A DNA stretch of 64,000 nt from Heterobilharzia americana (lineage: Eukaryota > Platyhelminthes > Trematoda > Strigeidida > Schistosomatidae). The translations under genes were made by a program, and so were the position numbers. Positions 1 through 12,128 of this stretch are shown here, one piece after another; positions within the stretch are counted from its first letter, which is position 1, and every line of letters starts with the position of its first letter. Location: assembly GCA_944470555.2 (NCBI GenBank), contig OX104134.1, positions 77,308,678 through 77,372,677 of the forward strand. Direction: 5' to 3'. Below the pieces are notes generated by a model, which did not search any database, was not told the origin of the DNA, and saw only the letters and a list, made by a program, of their open reading frames with translations.

Positions 1-699
1 ATGAACCTAGCACTGCTGCACAGATTGCAAACGAGATGAGAAGGTATGGCATAGAAGTGCTTGGAACCTGCGAAAGTAGATGGAATGGAAGTGGGCTCTC
101 CAAACCGTCAATTGGAGAGTCAATAATCTACTCCGATATTGTCACCCAGAGGACAACCACGAGCACACTGGGTTTGGAGTGGCTATCATGATGTCCCCAA
201 GAACATCGAAGGCTCTCATGCAGTGGGAACCAATCTCCTGCCACAGCATCACGATCATGACAGCAAGATTCAAATCAGAGGGAAGGAAAGTCACGATCAT
301 ACAGGGCTACGCACTTACAAATAATGCCGATCAAGAGGAGAAGGAGGGATTCCACAGACAACTGCAATCAGTAGTGGACAAGAACCCACCCCAGTTGGCG
401 GCATCAAAATTCTAATTTGTGGGGTGACATGAATGCCAAACTCGGAGCGGACAACATAGGAAGAGAACTGATCATGGGTCGAGAAGCTCTGGGTGAAATG
501 AACGAGGATAGAGAACTATTTGCAGACTTCTGCGCATTCAACAATTTGGTGATGGGAGGCAATGTGTACAAACAAACGCAAGGATATTCACAAGGCAACG
601 ACATGGATTTCACCAGACCATAGGACACACTAAAAATCAGATCGACTCCATCTCAATGTCAAGAAAGTGGAGACGCAGTCTACTGGACACGCGATCAAG

Positions 700-1800
700 A
701 AGAGGAGTAGATCTAGGTTTCCACCACTATATAGTGTAAGGAACCTACCTTCAAAATCAAGTTGAAAACCTTCAAAGAAGTTGGTGATTGACCACAGTTC
801 AAGTTTCTGACCCAGAACAGAAACTGAACCGAAGGACGAAGCTACAAAGGATATCTTCACGTCAGTTAGCCATGAGGACAAAATGGGCAGCATTAGGCAA
901 CATCTGTGAAGGCACGTGCGAGGAAGAACACTGAAACTCTTTGAAAGAGATGTGAAAGGGAGCTAGCATAACCATGTTAGGAGGGAAGAAGAAAGAAGAC
1001 AAAACAAGGAGTGGGTCCTGACGGACACATGGAAGCTTACAGAGAAGGGAGAGGAAGATGTTGAATCAGAAGATGAACCAGAGCAGTGCAGTGCAGGGAT
1101 AAACAACGAAAAGAGGAACTGAGTACAACCTACAAAATACTACACTGGACAAAGAAGTGAAAAAAAGTGCGCGCAAAGACAAAAGACATTTCTACAACAC
1201 ATTGGCAAGTGAAACAGAACAGGCTGCTGGTAAGACAGACCTGACAACATTACATCGAATAGCCAAAATACTATCTGGAAGAGATGAACTTAGATAAAAC
1301 CAATGAGAGATAGTTAAGGAAACCTAGTTACCAAAGAAGGAGAAGAAGAAGGTGAGCAGATGTAGGTTGCCACCACTCACTATGCAGTGCAAGGAACCTG
1401 CATTCAAAATCAAGTTGAAAGCCTTCGAGGCAGAAGTTGGTGGTAGACCACAGTTCGAGTTCAACACCCAGAACAGAAACTCAACTCAACTGAACTCAAA
1501 TCAACTCAGCTCAACTGAACTAAACTGAACTGAACGAAGCTTCAAAGGAAATCTTCAAGTGGGTCAGCCATTAGAAGAGAATGGGAGACATTAGACAATA
1601 TTGTTGAAGAAACCTGAGTGGAAGGAGACTGAAACTCTGTGAAAGAGATATGGAAAGAAACTTGCATAACTGTATTACGAAGGAATGAGAAAAAAGATAA
1701 GGAATGGATGTCGACGGACACATGGAAGCTAATAGAGGAGAGGAGGATAGTGAAGCAGAAGATAAACCAGTGAAAGGATGCACAACGAAAAGACCTAAGT
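700..1800 (+). repeat. Direct duplication inside the RTE relic
   Basis: The linker stretch at about 700-1085 is present again at about 1358-1800. Both have a 'caccact...aaggaacct...cattcaaaatcaagttgaaa'-like opening, then 'cccagaacagaaact', then 'gaaactct.tgaaagagat', then 'gacacatggaagct'. The copies are diverged but collinear. Either two truncated elements abut or the element was internally duplicated. The second copy passes into the RT region and the first does not. Confidence 0.7.
1481..1535 (+). repeat. Imperfect TCAAC/TGAAC pentanucleotide array
   Basis: Tandem pentanucleotide units of TCAAC and variants (TGAAC, TAAAC, TCAGC). They lie in the second copy of the RTE linker, directly after 'cccagaacagaaac', where the first copy (around 820-833) has only one related unit. 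Confidence 0.8.
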
Positions 1801-2018
1801 CTTTGCGAAAACTGGATAGGAATCATGCACCAATCCTGTCCACACCAAACAAAATATTATGCCACATCATCCTGGAGAGATTAAGAAATACTCTGCACTC
1901 AAAATTACAACCGGAACAGGCTGACTGGCTGCCTTCAGGAAGAACAAATCATGTGTGGATCAAATTGCATCGCTACTATACTCTATGCATCATCATAGAA
2001 CAGAGCATGGAATGGCAG

Positions 2019-2048
2019 TCAACTCAACTCAACTCAACTCAACTGAAC
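2019..2048 (+). repeat. TCAAC pentanucleotide array in RT region
   Basis: About five TCAAC units ending in TGAAC sit directly before the residues NFIDFE of the RT relic. They fall inside what should be a conserved coding stretch (MEWQS...INFIDFEKAFD in RTE elements), so this looks like expansion after inactivation. Confidence 0.8.
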
Positions 2049-3119
2049 CTCAACTTCATCGACTTTGAATAGGTCTTCGACCGAGGCGTCGACCGACAAG
2101 TAATTTGACAGGCAGCTGCTTCAACACTACGGTTTGAGTGCCACAAATCTTTATCAATCTCATTGAACAGCAGCGATATGCTATATGATGAGGCTACATG
2201 CCAAGTGATTCACAATGGAAAGTTCACCGATGCTTTTGAAGCAAAGTGAAGATAGGAGTAAGACAAGGCTGCATACTATCTCCTATCATCTTCCTGATTG
2301 TGGTGGACTGGACTAGATCATGCAGAAGACATGTGTGAGGAGTGAGAAGATGAGCATGTGCTGGCTGGACCTATGAAAAGACCCTAGAAGATATAGATTT
2401 CGCTGATGATGATGTATGTCTAATGTCTTGTTGCACAAACTCGAAGATCTACAGGCAAAAACTAAGTTTACAGAAGAAGTAGCGAAGACGAGACTTCCTT
2501 CTTGAGGACGTAGAGAAGATAGAGGTGATGAAGATATCCAACCAACAACGACAACAACAAGCACCAATCACTATCAACGGGAGAAACCTAAAGGAAGTAG
2601 TCTCTCTCACCTATCTAGGCAGCATCGTTTCGACTACAGGCGGCACAGATGAGGATGTCAAAACCAGGATCGGAAAATCAAGACAGGCTTTCACTAATCT
2701 GAAATCAGTGAGATCTACTGCAATCAGCACAAAGAACAAGATCCCGATTTTCAACACTAATGTCAAGTCAGTGCTTCTAGATGGTTCAGAAACTTGGCGC
2801 GTCACGAAAAGCATTCCAACAAACTACAGATATCATCAACAGCTGCCGTCTACGCTCACTCGATACTGAAGATCAGATGGCCAGAATAATACGAATAAGC
2901 AACAAGGAACTCTGGCAACGAACCAATCAACAACCTACCACACAAAAATATGCAGAAGAAAGTGGAGATGGATTGAGCATACACTGAGAAGGCTGACTGG
3001 GGACATCACGCTCCAGACCAGGCTTTCGAGTGGAACCAAAGGGGAAACGACGAGTTGGGAGTCCGAGGGTGACATGGAGGAGATCGTGTGAGGAAGAAAT
3101 GAAAGCTAATGCATAGTCG

Positions 3120-4000
3120 TACGCTGTCATTGTCATAGACGTACTAATGGACATAACCTTAGGCACGTCTGACAACAAGAACTGACCTACTTCCTGGAGG
3201 TCATTCAGTTGATCTGGAGTATGCAGACCACATTGTCCTGCTGCTAGGTAAAGACGCTGAAGAAATGCATGGTTATCTGAACGTGTTGAGCAGAAATCTG
3301 AGTGTTTGGCATGCGTTTCGCTGGCGCTTGTCAAATCTAAGATGATGCTTTAAGACTGGTCTGTTGAGACCACTCCCAGTTTAGGGATTTGTAGTGAATT
3401 AGTTGAGTGCATCAGCCACTTCACTTACTTAGGAAGTTGCATCAACCCGAGAGGGGTGGTTGCTGATGAAATCTCAGCTGGGATACAGAAGGCCTGTTCG
3501 CCACTTGCCAACTAGCTTCATGTATGATGCTGACTGGCGAGACATTCAACTATCTATCAAAAGATGACTATGCTGCACTGCAGTTTGTTTTGTCCTGTTG
3601 TACGGCTGAGACATGGCTGTTAAAAGTTGAAAACATGAAGTAGTTGCAGAGTTCTGATCTTAAATCTTTTTGTAGCATTGCTCGCGTTTGGTGGAATCAT
3701 CATATGAGCAATGTTGAGGTCAGGCGAAGGATACTAAGCAAGACAGGCAAGTTGGTTGATGAAGTTGTGAACTTTATCCGACTGAGATGACTTGGACATG
3801 TACTGCGCATACCAAACCATCGCCCACCTCGGGGTCCCATGCTAGAGATAGCTTGATTAGGATGGAATAGGGTTCAGGGTGACCAGACCAAGCACGTGGC
3901 ACGGGTCCATGAAGTCCCTGACTGTTGAATTGAGCCATGTGAAGAGATGTAGACTGACTGCCTGGTTGGGGGCTGCGAGAGGAAAGTAATAAGTGGTTGA
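3120..4000 (+). mobile_element. Second RTE-like retrotransposon 3' fragment
   Basis: A second plus-strand RTE relic of a different subfamily abuts the first. In one frame near 3190-3310 it reads PGGHSVDLEYADHIVLL then EEMHGYLNVLSRNL, the RT active-site region, with the YADD motif changed to YADH. Around 3400-3900 are remnants of ECISHFTYLGSCINPRG, FVLLYGxETWLLK, NVEVRRRILS and LGHVLRIPNHRPPRG, the usual C-terminal part. Several stops and frameshifts show it is inactive. Confidence 0.8.
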
Positions 4001-4477
4001 GGACACTTGGTGAGATCGGTCACAATGGTGCAGATGTATTCATTCCTTGATATCTAAAGCACTTACCTTTGTCTTCAGACTGTTTGTTCTCTCAGACCAC
4101 CTTATTGTATTTAACTTTTCTATGCGTGTTGTTTGTGTACTTTTGTGAAGTGTGACAACTTGCGAAGACGCGCCTATGCGAGGTTTTACGTTGATTTCGT
4201 TTGTTGGTATATTTACTATCAAGCTCTAGCTACCGGAAATTCACACGGAACACTAACGCCGGCAGTTTTAATTTTTTCAACTCTCGACACACCTGAAATA
4301 ATTCAATGTAGAAGAACCTGATGGCTGATTGCTAGAAATTTCTTGTGGACGGGAGTTGAAAATTACCGACTAGAATACGTCAAGTACTAACTGAGGCATA
4401 AATATCGCAAGTCTCGATAAAGTGATTCAGATCGCTGATTATGTCAGTGCATAGAAAAGGAGAGATCTTCAGGCGAT
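4001..4477. other. Intergenic, nothing recognised
   Basis: No conserved protein signature, RNA gene or repeat shared with the rest of the window was seen. Short ORFs on both strands overlap here and lack coding character. Confidence 0.5.
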
Positions 4478-4632
4478 AGTTACACGGGAATCAGTCTGAC
4501 GAACAGGACATCCAAGATCCAGGGTTTATTGTTATCCGACATAGCCGGAGTCCCACAACCACAAGCTCGAGAAAACCAGGTAGTTTTCAGATTAAGAAAA
4601 GGGTGCAGTAGTCAAATGTTTATGCTTTGAAA
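4478..4632 (+). mobile_element. Small RTE-like reverse transcriptase fragment
   Basis: One open frame reads SYTGISLTNRTSKIQG then ARENQVVFRLRKGCSSQMFML, ending in a stop. This matches the RTE-type RT region usually written as NYRGISL...SKI...ENQAGFRxGRGCxDQIFTL. Only about 50 residues are preserved, without neighbouring RT motifs. It is probably a truncated insertion. Confidence 0.6.
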
Positions 4633-7600
4633 GGTTTTGTCACACAAGTGTACTCACCAGTGGCCAACACTTACCGTTTTTCTTTTCATGGAGACACCAC
4701 TCCATCCCAGCAACCAAGAGGTATCGTGACGTTACTTGACTGAAGGAAATAGCGAGCAAGTAAATTATACTTTACTCAAACCCACACAGCCGAGAGATAT
4801 CATCCAAAGTAATCACGAGTAAAATCTGCTTAGGGTCTCTACTGTTACGATTTATGCTTAACTTTCTTACAGATATCTTGACGAATATGACCCAAAGTGC
4901 CTTTCAGAGACTGATTTACTAACTAGAGATGAATTGGTTGACTTAGAGTACATAGAAGACAGTGTTGTTAGACCAATGCTCTGAAAAAATACAGTCTTCT
5001 GAACAATGTGAGAAAAGTCTGATGAAGTTGGGAACGTTCAGCATAAAATGCAAGACGCTTCAGAAAAAGCCTGTACTAATTGTTAGTTTCCAACTACGAA
5101 ATGATGTGTTGGAATGCACTGACCTCTGTATCAGCCCAAACGGATTCGTTGTTGAAATCTCAGCTCAAATACAAAGCAGCAAAGTTTAAGTTGAGCGAAG
5201 TGGACAACGAAAGTAAGTTGGACGAGTTTGCGAATCTTCGTCGACCGATGTGACTGGAATATATTGTGAATGTCCAGTTAACACCAACCTCGATATGTGA
5301 TGTTAGCCAAAATGGGATCAGGCTGGAAGAAAGCTAAACCAAGATGTATCACCAGTTCACGTAGTTGTTCACCGTTATTCTAAGTCTATAGAAAGGTGTA
5401 GTCTGTCACTTTGAAGATCTGTTTATGATAGTTATCAAGGCTTGGAGACAGTGGTACATCTGTAGGTTTGTCTTCTCATTCGTAAAAAATTTAACGAAAT
5501 TTCTTCCACTGACTGTTTTTCAGAATGAACACGTGTTATAAAGTCATTCATTTTCTACTTATTATCGTGATGCTGTGGAGTAATACTCTGAATTAATGCA
5601 CACCTTAATCACATGTTGTCAACTTCTCGTAAATACTGGTATACGACAACATGTAACCTTTTAGAATTATTGTGGTGTATGTCAGATTCACATGCTTGAA
5701 TTAAATTCTGTCACCGGATAAAAACTGTCCTCAATGGCTCATTAGGCATTGTGGTGATATGCGACTCAAGTAATATACGGTATAATATATCCCATGAGGA
5801 CTTATTTGTGAATTTCATCCTAAGTAAGTTAGACGTCATACTGTCTTTGACTAACGTAGAAACACAATTCTCCAAAAGTACGACATCAAAATAATTTTTT
5901 AAAATAATGACACGGTTCTTCCATATCATCCCAAAAGAGTGGAAAAATAAATAAATAAATAAATGACAGCTTAACCCAGCTGGACAAGATAGGAAGAAAG
6001 ATGCAAGTCTTACCTCCAATCAAAAAGTATAGCGTACAACTGCGAAAGCAGCGGCTTTCAAACCTCAATATCTATCACTTTCAAGCGAATGTAGCGGACG
6101 GGACACTTTTTGAGCAGCTGTATCCAGATTTCGAATTTGATTGTTATTCTTTGGGTTGACCACTCTGAGGGAAAGAAAAGCGGTTATACTTTCCTGTATT
6201 ATGCCATTTGAATTATGATTTTCTATGGGTTATTTCTCTTTGGTGTTTACATCTGAAGCCAGTAGGGACGCTACTTGTTTGCCACGATCCTCCAAGATCT
6301 ATGGTCTTCCAAACGGCCACTAAGAATCGGCAGCCTTTGACCTCACGTCTGTATACAAAGCTCTGATTATATTTTTAATCTCTCCTAAACTGGGTCCAGA
6401 AGTCCGTACAGCCTTACTCAGTTGAGCACTTGGGGAAATGTCTGACTGTGGGTTACTTTAACTTGTATTTCGATAACGGATGAATTAAAACAGCGAGTGA
6501 GCTGATGGTAAGATAGATGGCATCTACCTAACTCGTGACTCGGCAGTAGCCTAAATTGTAAAATCACAAACTAGGAAGCAGGTTCCAGGGAAGAAGTTAA
6601 CTGTGCTGCAGTAAAAGAAGGGAATAGGATATCTGTCCACATCTATCTGAGGGTGAGAAGAGGATAAACTAGTATCAGGCAGATTTACTGGTGGGCTTGT
6701 GAGTTTTGAAACTTTCTGCTTGCTGACATGTTTACTAGACAATCTTTTGAATAATTTCAGTATGGACGCCGCTGCTATTTCTGATGGCCTATCACTGCAC
6801 GTAGTGTATACTCTTGGTAACTCGAGGCTTGCCTAAATCCTGGTGTTAGCCATTCGGTATGCTGCTGTCAGTGGGTCCCAACTTAGCTGTATATTCTGTG
6901 TTGGAAATTTTGGCTTATCAGGGTGGTCCGCCTGACTGATTATCTTAAATCCTGTAATCAGACCACTTCTCAGTTACTTAACTTGCAAGAGACACGCGGT
7001 ATTAGCTGAGAAGCATTCTACTTACTATTTAAATCGTACTCGCTGGACTGACTTTCTGTTTCGCTTCTGGATGCATCCTAAAGTTCCTATCCTTTCAAAA
7101 TAAAAGACGGAAGACTTCGATCTCAATGCAAATAGTGACGAACTTTCTGAGGGTTCCGAATAGTAATGAATTTCGCAAACATACTCCATTTTTACAGGTA
7201 ACATCTGAATGTCATTTTCCGAAAATGTTTAGAAAGAAACAAGTCATCGTACCACACAAAGTCTTCTGGAGTGCACAACTGTTTGGATATTGCTAATCAC
7301 GAATACTGGGTAAAAGCTATGTCGTAAAAAGGCAGCAGTGAAAACTAATACGGTTATAACCGCTCAGCATTAAAAGCACCCTGGCGAAAACGAGTTGCAA
7401 TCCGTAACAGTATTTTACGTTCTGAATGTTGAACACGAATGAAGCTGAAGATTTGTCAGTATTCGATAAATTGGCACTGTTTTGAAAATAGCATACAAAA
7501 CTAGTGTCGAATACTATGATGGACGGGGAGCAATTTCGGTCTGGTACTGTATGGTGTCACGCAGAGTGTAACAATTGCGAATGCACAATGTCAGGGTATA

Positions 7601-10139
7601 TTCTGTTCGTCCCTGTCATGGTTTTCTTCTTGCAACGAGACTACCGTAAGGGCGAAAATGAACTCCACTGGTGGGAAAATTTCCACTATACCTGCCGAGA
7701 AACGTGGTCTTTGCCCTTAGACATTCTTTCTGCTGGGACCTCTAAATGTCATGTGACTGGATGATCTTTCAAGGTCGAAAATAATGATGAGAATTTGGGA
7801 AGCGGTGAAGCTGTTAGGAAGAGAAGGTTGTTAGTCTGTTAGTGGCAAAATGAACGAGAAACATATGGCGATTTTCGTAAAAACAAAAAGGGAGATAAAG
7901 ATCCGACTCAGAGAAATCCAGAGGGGAAATGAGCAAGCTGACGTAGATAAGATGAAGACAGAGTCTTGGTTGTAGTCTTGTCAAAAATAAAAAACTTAAG
8001 CTCAAAGACGAAGAAAGACTGGGAGGATTTCTGCACCAGTAGTTCATTCACTGGGATTAATCCGTGTTGCAGGTCAATAAGCACAACCTAGCCACCACGT
8101 CACAGCTACTAGAAATATTTCTTAAAGTACCTAGGTATAAAGTGGTGGCTAAGGCAGACAATTTCGCACTCCGAGGGCGTCAGACCTAGGGCGAAGCATT
8201 TAGTGAAATGCTTGTCCTGGTTTTTGGCGAACGATTCCGTTGTGCTCCTACGAGGGTTGACTTGGCTGTCCTCAATTATTATTTGGTTTCAGCGACTTGG
8301 AGTACCTGTAAACCCCTAACAGTGCTAGCTCAGCAGTAACTAACTGTCTGAAGGGCTGGATATAATGGTTGCCGTTTGTAACATGTGTTACAGCCAGCGA
8401 AATTGTTCCTCCAATTAAGACATTTTCCCACAGGTCTGGTGGTCCAATAGCACCATGAACCCAGGAGTCAATGCAGAGTTTATGGTAAAGCTTTGGGGTA
8501 AAAAGTTTCTGGTTAATCACACAGAAGTGGTGGTTCAGCACGGATTCTTCCTGAGTCTTTCGGATAGTTTGTGCTTGTGTTCAGATATTCGGTCACCTTT
8601 ACCGACTAAATGGTGCACAGCTTACCAGATTTTCAATAGAAGTTACTCTGAAATCGGTCACCGGGTTATCTATTAGGGGGACCAAGTATTTTGGCAATCT
8701 CCTTGTTGAAAGGATGTTCATGAGAGGTCTTTATTGACTCATAATCCTCGATTGGCCAACATGTCTCCTGCCATTACTCATTATATTTTACCTTGTCTTG
8801 TATATTCTAATGAGGCGTATATGAAACTGCTTTCGATGCTTCCATATTCCAATGATGTCAGTTTCTCAGGACCAAGTTTTGCCTATGGCCGTACTATTCC
8901 TTTGTTCTGCAAGATACTCTCGGTTAAAGTTTGAAGTAAATGGGCCAATCTTTGGAAAACAATGACGAAACGTAAGACCTCAAAGTTTGCTTTCCTGATA
9001 CCGTCTTTGAGTGCCCCTCAACTGATATGGATTGAAAACGGGATGCGGCCTGTAGTCCATCATACTCACTAATCTTTGACTGATAACCGGAGTACAGGAT
9101 CCCATAACCTAACCACTGACACGCAGGATAGTTCAAATCCACGTGCTCTCTGGTGGCAGGTGATTGCTAGTTAGGGAACAGTCAAGTTTCTATGGTTGCC
9201 AATCTGGAACGAAGCATGTTTCATTTCCAACCATGCCACAAAGCCCAAACTCATTGATCACAAATGAAAGCTTTCGATCCTACATTTCCTTTCGGGTGCT
9301 GCCTTTCTACGGTGGTGTGGGAGAAGCTTGGCAGTTATGATATGATCACACTCAGCCGGCAATACCAAGAATACTTTCTGAATCAGTTGTCCCCCAGTTC
9401 ATGCGGATTGAAACCTCCCGTCAAAATCTGTTCAAGCTAAGCGTGAACTGGCATTAGAAAGAGCTTAAAAGATCAATCAGTAAATGGTCACTAGTGGATA
9501 TTATCTTGAAATGACTGTCTGCGCATGTGGCTAATTGCCAACACCCGGAAACTAACCCTTCTACCTCATTAGCTGCTTTTAATCCTGTTGATGAGACCAA
9601 CACCAGACGAAACACAGGTATTTTGGATGACCATTTTCAACCCCGAGTAGGATCCAAGAGACCCTAGCCGCGTCATCTCGCATCTAAAGCAACCATTTTT
9701 GCTGTGAGGACCTTCGAAGGTGCCTTGTACAACACTAGATGTCTTCGGGATTAGCCGGGCTGAATGAAGAAGCAGTCTAGAGTTCCCTAGCAGGTTCTGA
9801 TGACGTCGCCTTAATACAGTTTCCCCTGTAGGCGGTTCCGTTAATTCTGAAACCCACCAAGAATCCCTGTGGCTGTCACTGTGTTGACGACTAGCACCAG
9901 GAGCCTTGGTACACAAAGCTCCATAGCTTGTGTAGAAGACGCCAACTTGAAGCGTGCATTACATCTTTTGCACTTTCCTCGTGCTTTTGGATTTTGGCAA
10001 TTTGGCTACGATACAGTTACATTTTTCGCCGGCCAATTGAATCTTCTAAACATATACGTTATCCGCTAACTGTTGCTGTCATTTTCTCTGCAACTTTTGG
10101 TTGCATATCTCTGGTTTTCATCAGTACGTGAACTTTGGT
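4633..10139. other. Long non-coding stretch, no gene recognised
   Basis: About 5.5 kb with only short ORFs of no recognisable family. The open frame at 4962-5189 reads smoothly (KKPVLIVSFQLRNDVLECTD) but starts right after an in-frame stop, has no ATG before a methionine well inside it and has no fitting splice sites. Positions 9040-9300 look like decayed repeat sequence but could not be assigned. The interval probably holds old, unrecognisable repeats. Confidence 0.5.
5945..5964. repeat. (AAAT)n simple repeat
   Basis: Five consecutive AAAT-type tetranucleotide units. A short microsatellite with no associated gene. Confidence 0.75.
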
Positions 10140-10311
10140 CTGGACTTCAGTATTCTTCGCTGTTTGACGGGAAGTTGTAGCATCTTGCCGTTTTATCTAC
10201 CAGTTTACTGCAAAAGCTGAGGTTGACAGACAACCAGTAACTTTAATCTGTGTTGCAGATAAGTCTCTAATTTTGCTATTTTATTGTCAGACAATAAATT
10301 TTTGCTTCTTT

Positions 10312-12087
10312 ATGTCTGTGCCTTGTAGCCTTAAAATGAGTAATGTTATTGCTGCCGTAAAAAAACCAATCCATAAAGCTAAGAGATCCAAAGCTTCGAA
10401 TCCGTCACTAGGGTCTGAAAATGGCTTATTTATTAATGGTCCTTCTGTCGGTCTGTCTGACGTCATGGCTGACGTATATAATGGTGTTATTGCGAACAAG
10501 CGTAATATTGTTGACAACAGTAATGCAATTGCTGATCTTCAGCGTAAACTAGACTGTCTTACACCTCTGATTTGCCTACTCAACCCTACAACGGACTTAT
10601 CAGTGGATAACCTTATCAAGTGTGAAACATTGGTGAACTTTGTAGCCACTGAAGCCAGCAAACGATTGACTTCGTCGCACAACTCCATTGTCCTCAATGT
10701 CCCTGATAGTTTTCCATTAAAACGTGTTAAAAATGATCTCCTTCAAGCCTGTGGTTTGCATGAATCTGGTTGCACAGTCCGGCGTCTTAGGAAGAGGACC
10801 AGTAAATACCCCTGTCCAATATTATTCCAGTTCAGCTCACTCCTTGATGCGAGACACTTTTGTGGTTCACAGAAATCTGTAAGACTCTTAAGAAGCTGTG
10901 AGAACGTTAGGGTACTTCCAGATCTTACCCCATGTCAAAGACGGACACGTGTTTCGAAACCTTATGAAGTCCCTTTGGAAACTTCATCAGAACCAATGGC
11001 CACCCGAAACATACTGGCGCCTGGGAGTCAGCTCCTAACACCAGATGACACCGTAAGTGTAGATCAAAAAAGGCTGACCGAGCATATTGTTGCAAGTACA
11101 TCAGTTGCTTCTGTTTCACCATCCAACATGGTAGTAAACACCGAAACTGAAGGTCAAATCTCCGCCAGTTATGCAGATTTATTCTCAGATGATGTTGATA
11201 TGGATGGCAACGGTAATGATACGTCCGATATGCACCTTATTCCTCTGAGTTTATCGATGAAGCCTGCATCACCCATGTGCAGTTACACTGTTAAGCCTTT
11301 ACCGCCCTCAAATACCATGTTGACCTCTGGGTGTATTGACAATGCACGGTCACATAGTGCCATGTTTCGAAAATCCAAACCTAAAAGTCCTAGTTCGAAT
11401 ATACCGACAAAGCCAGTGGGACAGAAACGTTTTAGCCAGCCCCGAAGTAACTATATTCAGACTGTTAAGCCTAATGGTTATAACGCCATTCGAAGAGTGA
11501 CCCCGTTTCCTTACGCAGACACATTCACGACGTCCACCGAAATGACACCAAGTACTATGGCACCCTCACTAACCAACAGAAAGGTAGGATTCATACACCA
11601 AGGTGGTAAAAAGAAGGGGAACATGCGTAAGAATGTTCAGAACACAAATGCTTCCCACAGTCATGAAGACAAGGGCTATAGGAAAAACGATAGGTTTTTC
11701 TCCTCACACCCATCTACACAACATTCATATCCAATGTATGCTCGCCCCAGTACAACGATATCACCTCCTAATTGGAGGCCTGCTGTTCAGATGCAGCCTC
11801 TGATACTGGCTCCCCAACATAGTGCACCCTACCCCTTCCCATGCGGAAGTGAAGCCACAGACTTACTTGGCTCATTTCCGCAGACACCCATACCCAGGGC
11901 TCATTCTGAAAGCCCAAATTTTCGCGGACTTCAAAAACTATTAGCGCCTTTTGCTGTTCAGATGATGACGCTGTCGAATCAGCTACTGTCAATCCTAAAT
12001 CACAACCGCTACAGTGGCGGGGAAGACGTTACGCCAACCTGTCATCCTCCCGGCTCATATACAGTGGGTCAACACCTAACACAATAA
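10312..12087 (+). CDS. CR1-like retrotransposon ORF1 protein
   Basis: The product is probably the nucleic-acid-binding and chaperone protein that packages element RNA, as known for CR1/L1 ORF1 proteins. The first ATG in frame is at 10312 (591 aa) and a second at 10336 (583 aa) is equally possible. The open frame extends upstream to 10273 only through a TTG. Residues about 50-90 form a possible short coiled coil. Residues about 124-210 form an RRM-like domain (SIVLNVPDSFP, VRRLRKR, CPILFQF, DARHFC), also recognisable in the decayed CR1 at 63.1-63.5 kb. The remainder is a long low-complexity tail rich in Ser, Thr and Pro with basic patches. No zinc knuckle (CCHC) was seen. The frame is uninterrupted. 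It is a retroelement gene, not a host gene. Confidence 0.85.
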   Translation: MSVPCSLKMSNVIAAVKKPIHKAKRSKASNPSLGSENGLFINGPSVGLSDVMADVYNGVIANKRNIVDNSNAIADLQRKLDCLTPLICLLNPTTDLSVDNLIKCETLVNFVATEASKRLTSSHNSIVLNVPDSFPLKRVKNDLLQACGLHESGCTVRRLRKRTSKYPCPILFQFSSLLDARHFCGSQKSVRLLRSCENVRVLPDLTPCQRRTRVSKPYEVPLETSSEPMATRNILAPGSQLLTPDDTVSVDQKRLTEHIVASTSVASVSPSNMVVNTETEGQISASYADLFSDDVDMDGNGNDTSDMHLIPLSLSMKPASPMCSYTVKPLPPSNTMLTSGCIDNARSHSAMFRKSKPKSPSSNIPTKPVGQKRFSQPRSNYIQTVKPNGYNAIRRVTPFPYADTFTTSTEMTPSTMAPSLTNRKVGFIHQGGKKKGNMRKNVQNTNASHSHEDKGYRKNDRFFSSHPSTQHSYPMYARPSTTISPPNWRPAVQMQPLILAPQHSAPYPFPCGSEATDLLGSFPQTPIPRAHSESPNFRGLQKLLAPFAVQMMTLSNQLLSILNHNRYSGGEDVTPTCHPPGSYTVGQHLTQ

Positions 12088-12128
12088 AGGATATAAGTAG
12101 TAACCCCGTAGTATCTTACTCCCCTATT

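Larger units (their letters stand above)
1..3110 (+). mobile_element. Degenerate RTE-like non-LTR retrotransposon (composite)
   Basis: Frame-shifted plus-strand remnants follow the order of an RTE-clade element. Positions 5-620 hold an endonuclease region, including GDMNAKLG near 421 and the downstream FADFCAFNNLVMGG. A linker follows to about 1800. The reverse transcriptase region runs from about 1830 (RLRNTLHSKLQPEQA, then NFIDFE near 2055, then VRQGCxLSPIIFLIVVDW near 2255-2310). The C-terminal part lies at 2525-2990 (TYLGSIVSTTGGTDEDVKTR). Stops and frameshifts occur throughout, so it is dead. Resemblance to schistosome RTE elements such as SR2 is recalled from family knowledge, not computed. 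The 5' end may continue beyond the window. Confidence 0.85.

Noticed and set aside
9569..9916. 115-codon minus frame before the CR1 element
   Set aside because: No recognisable domain. It lies in or beside the 5' untranslated region of the CR1 element on the opposite strand.
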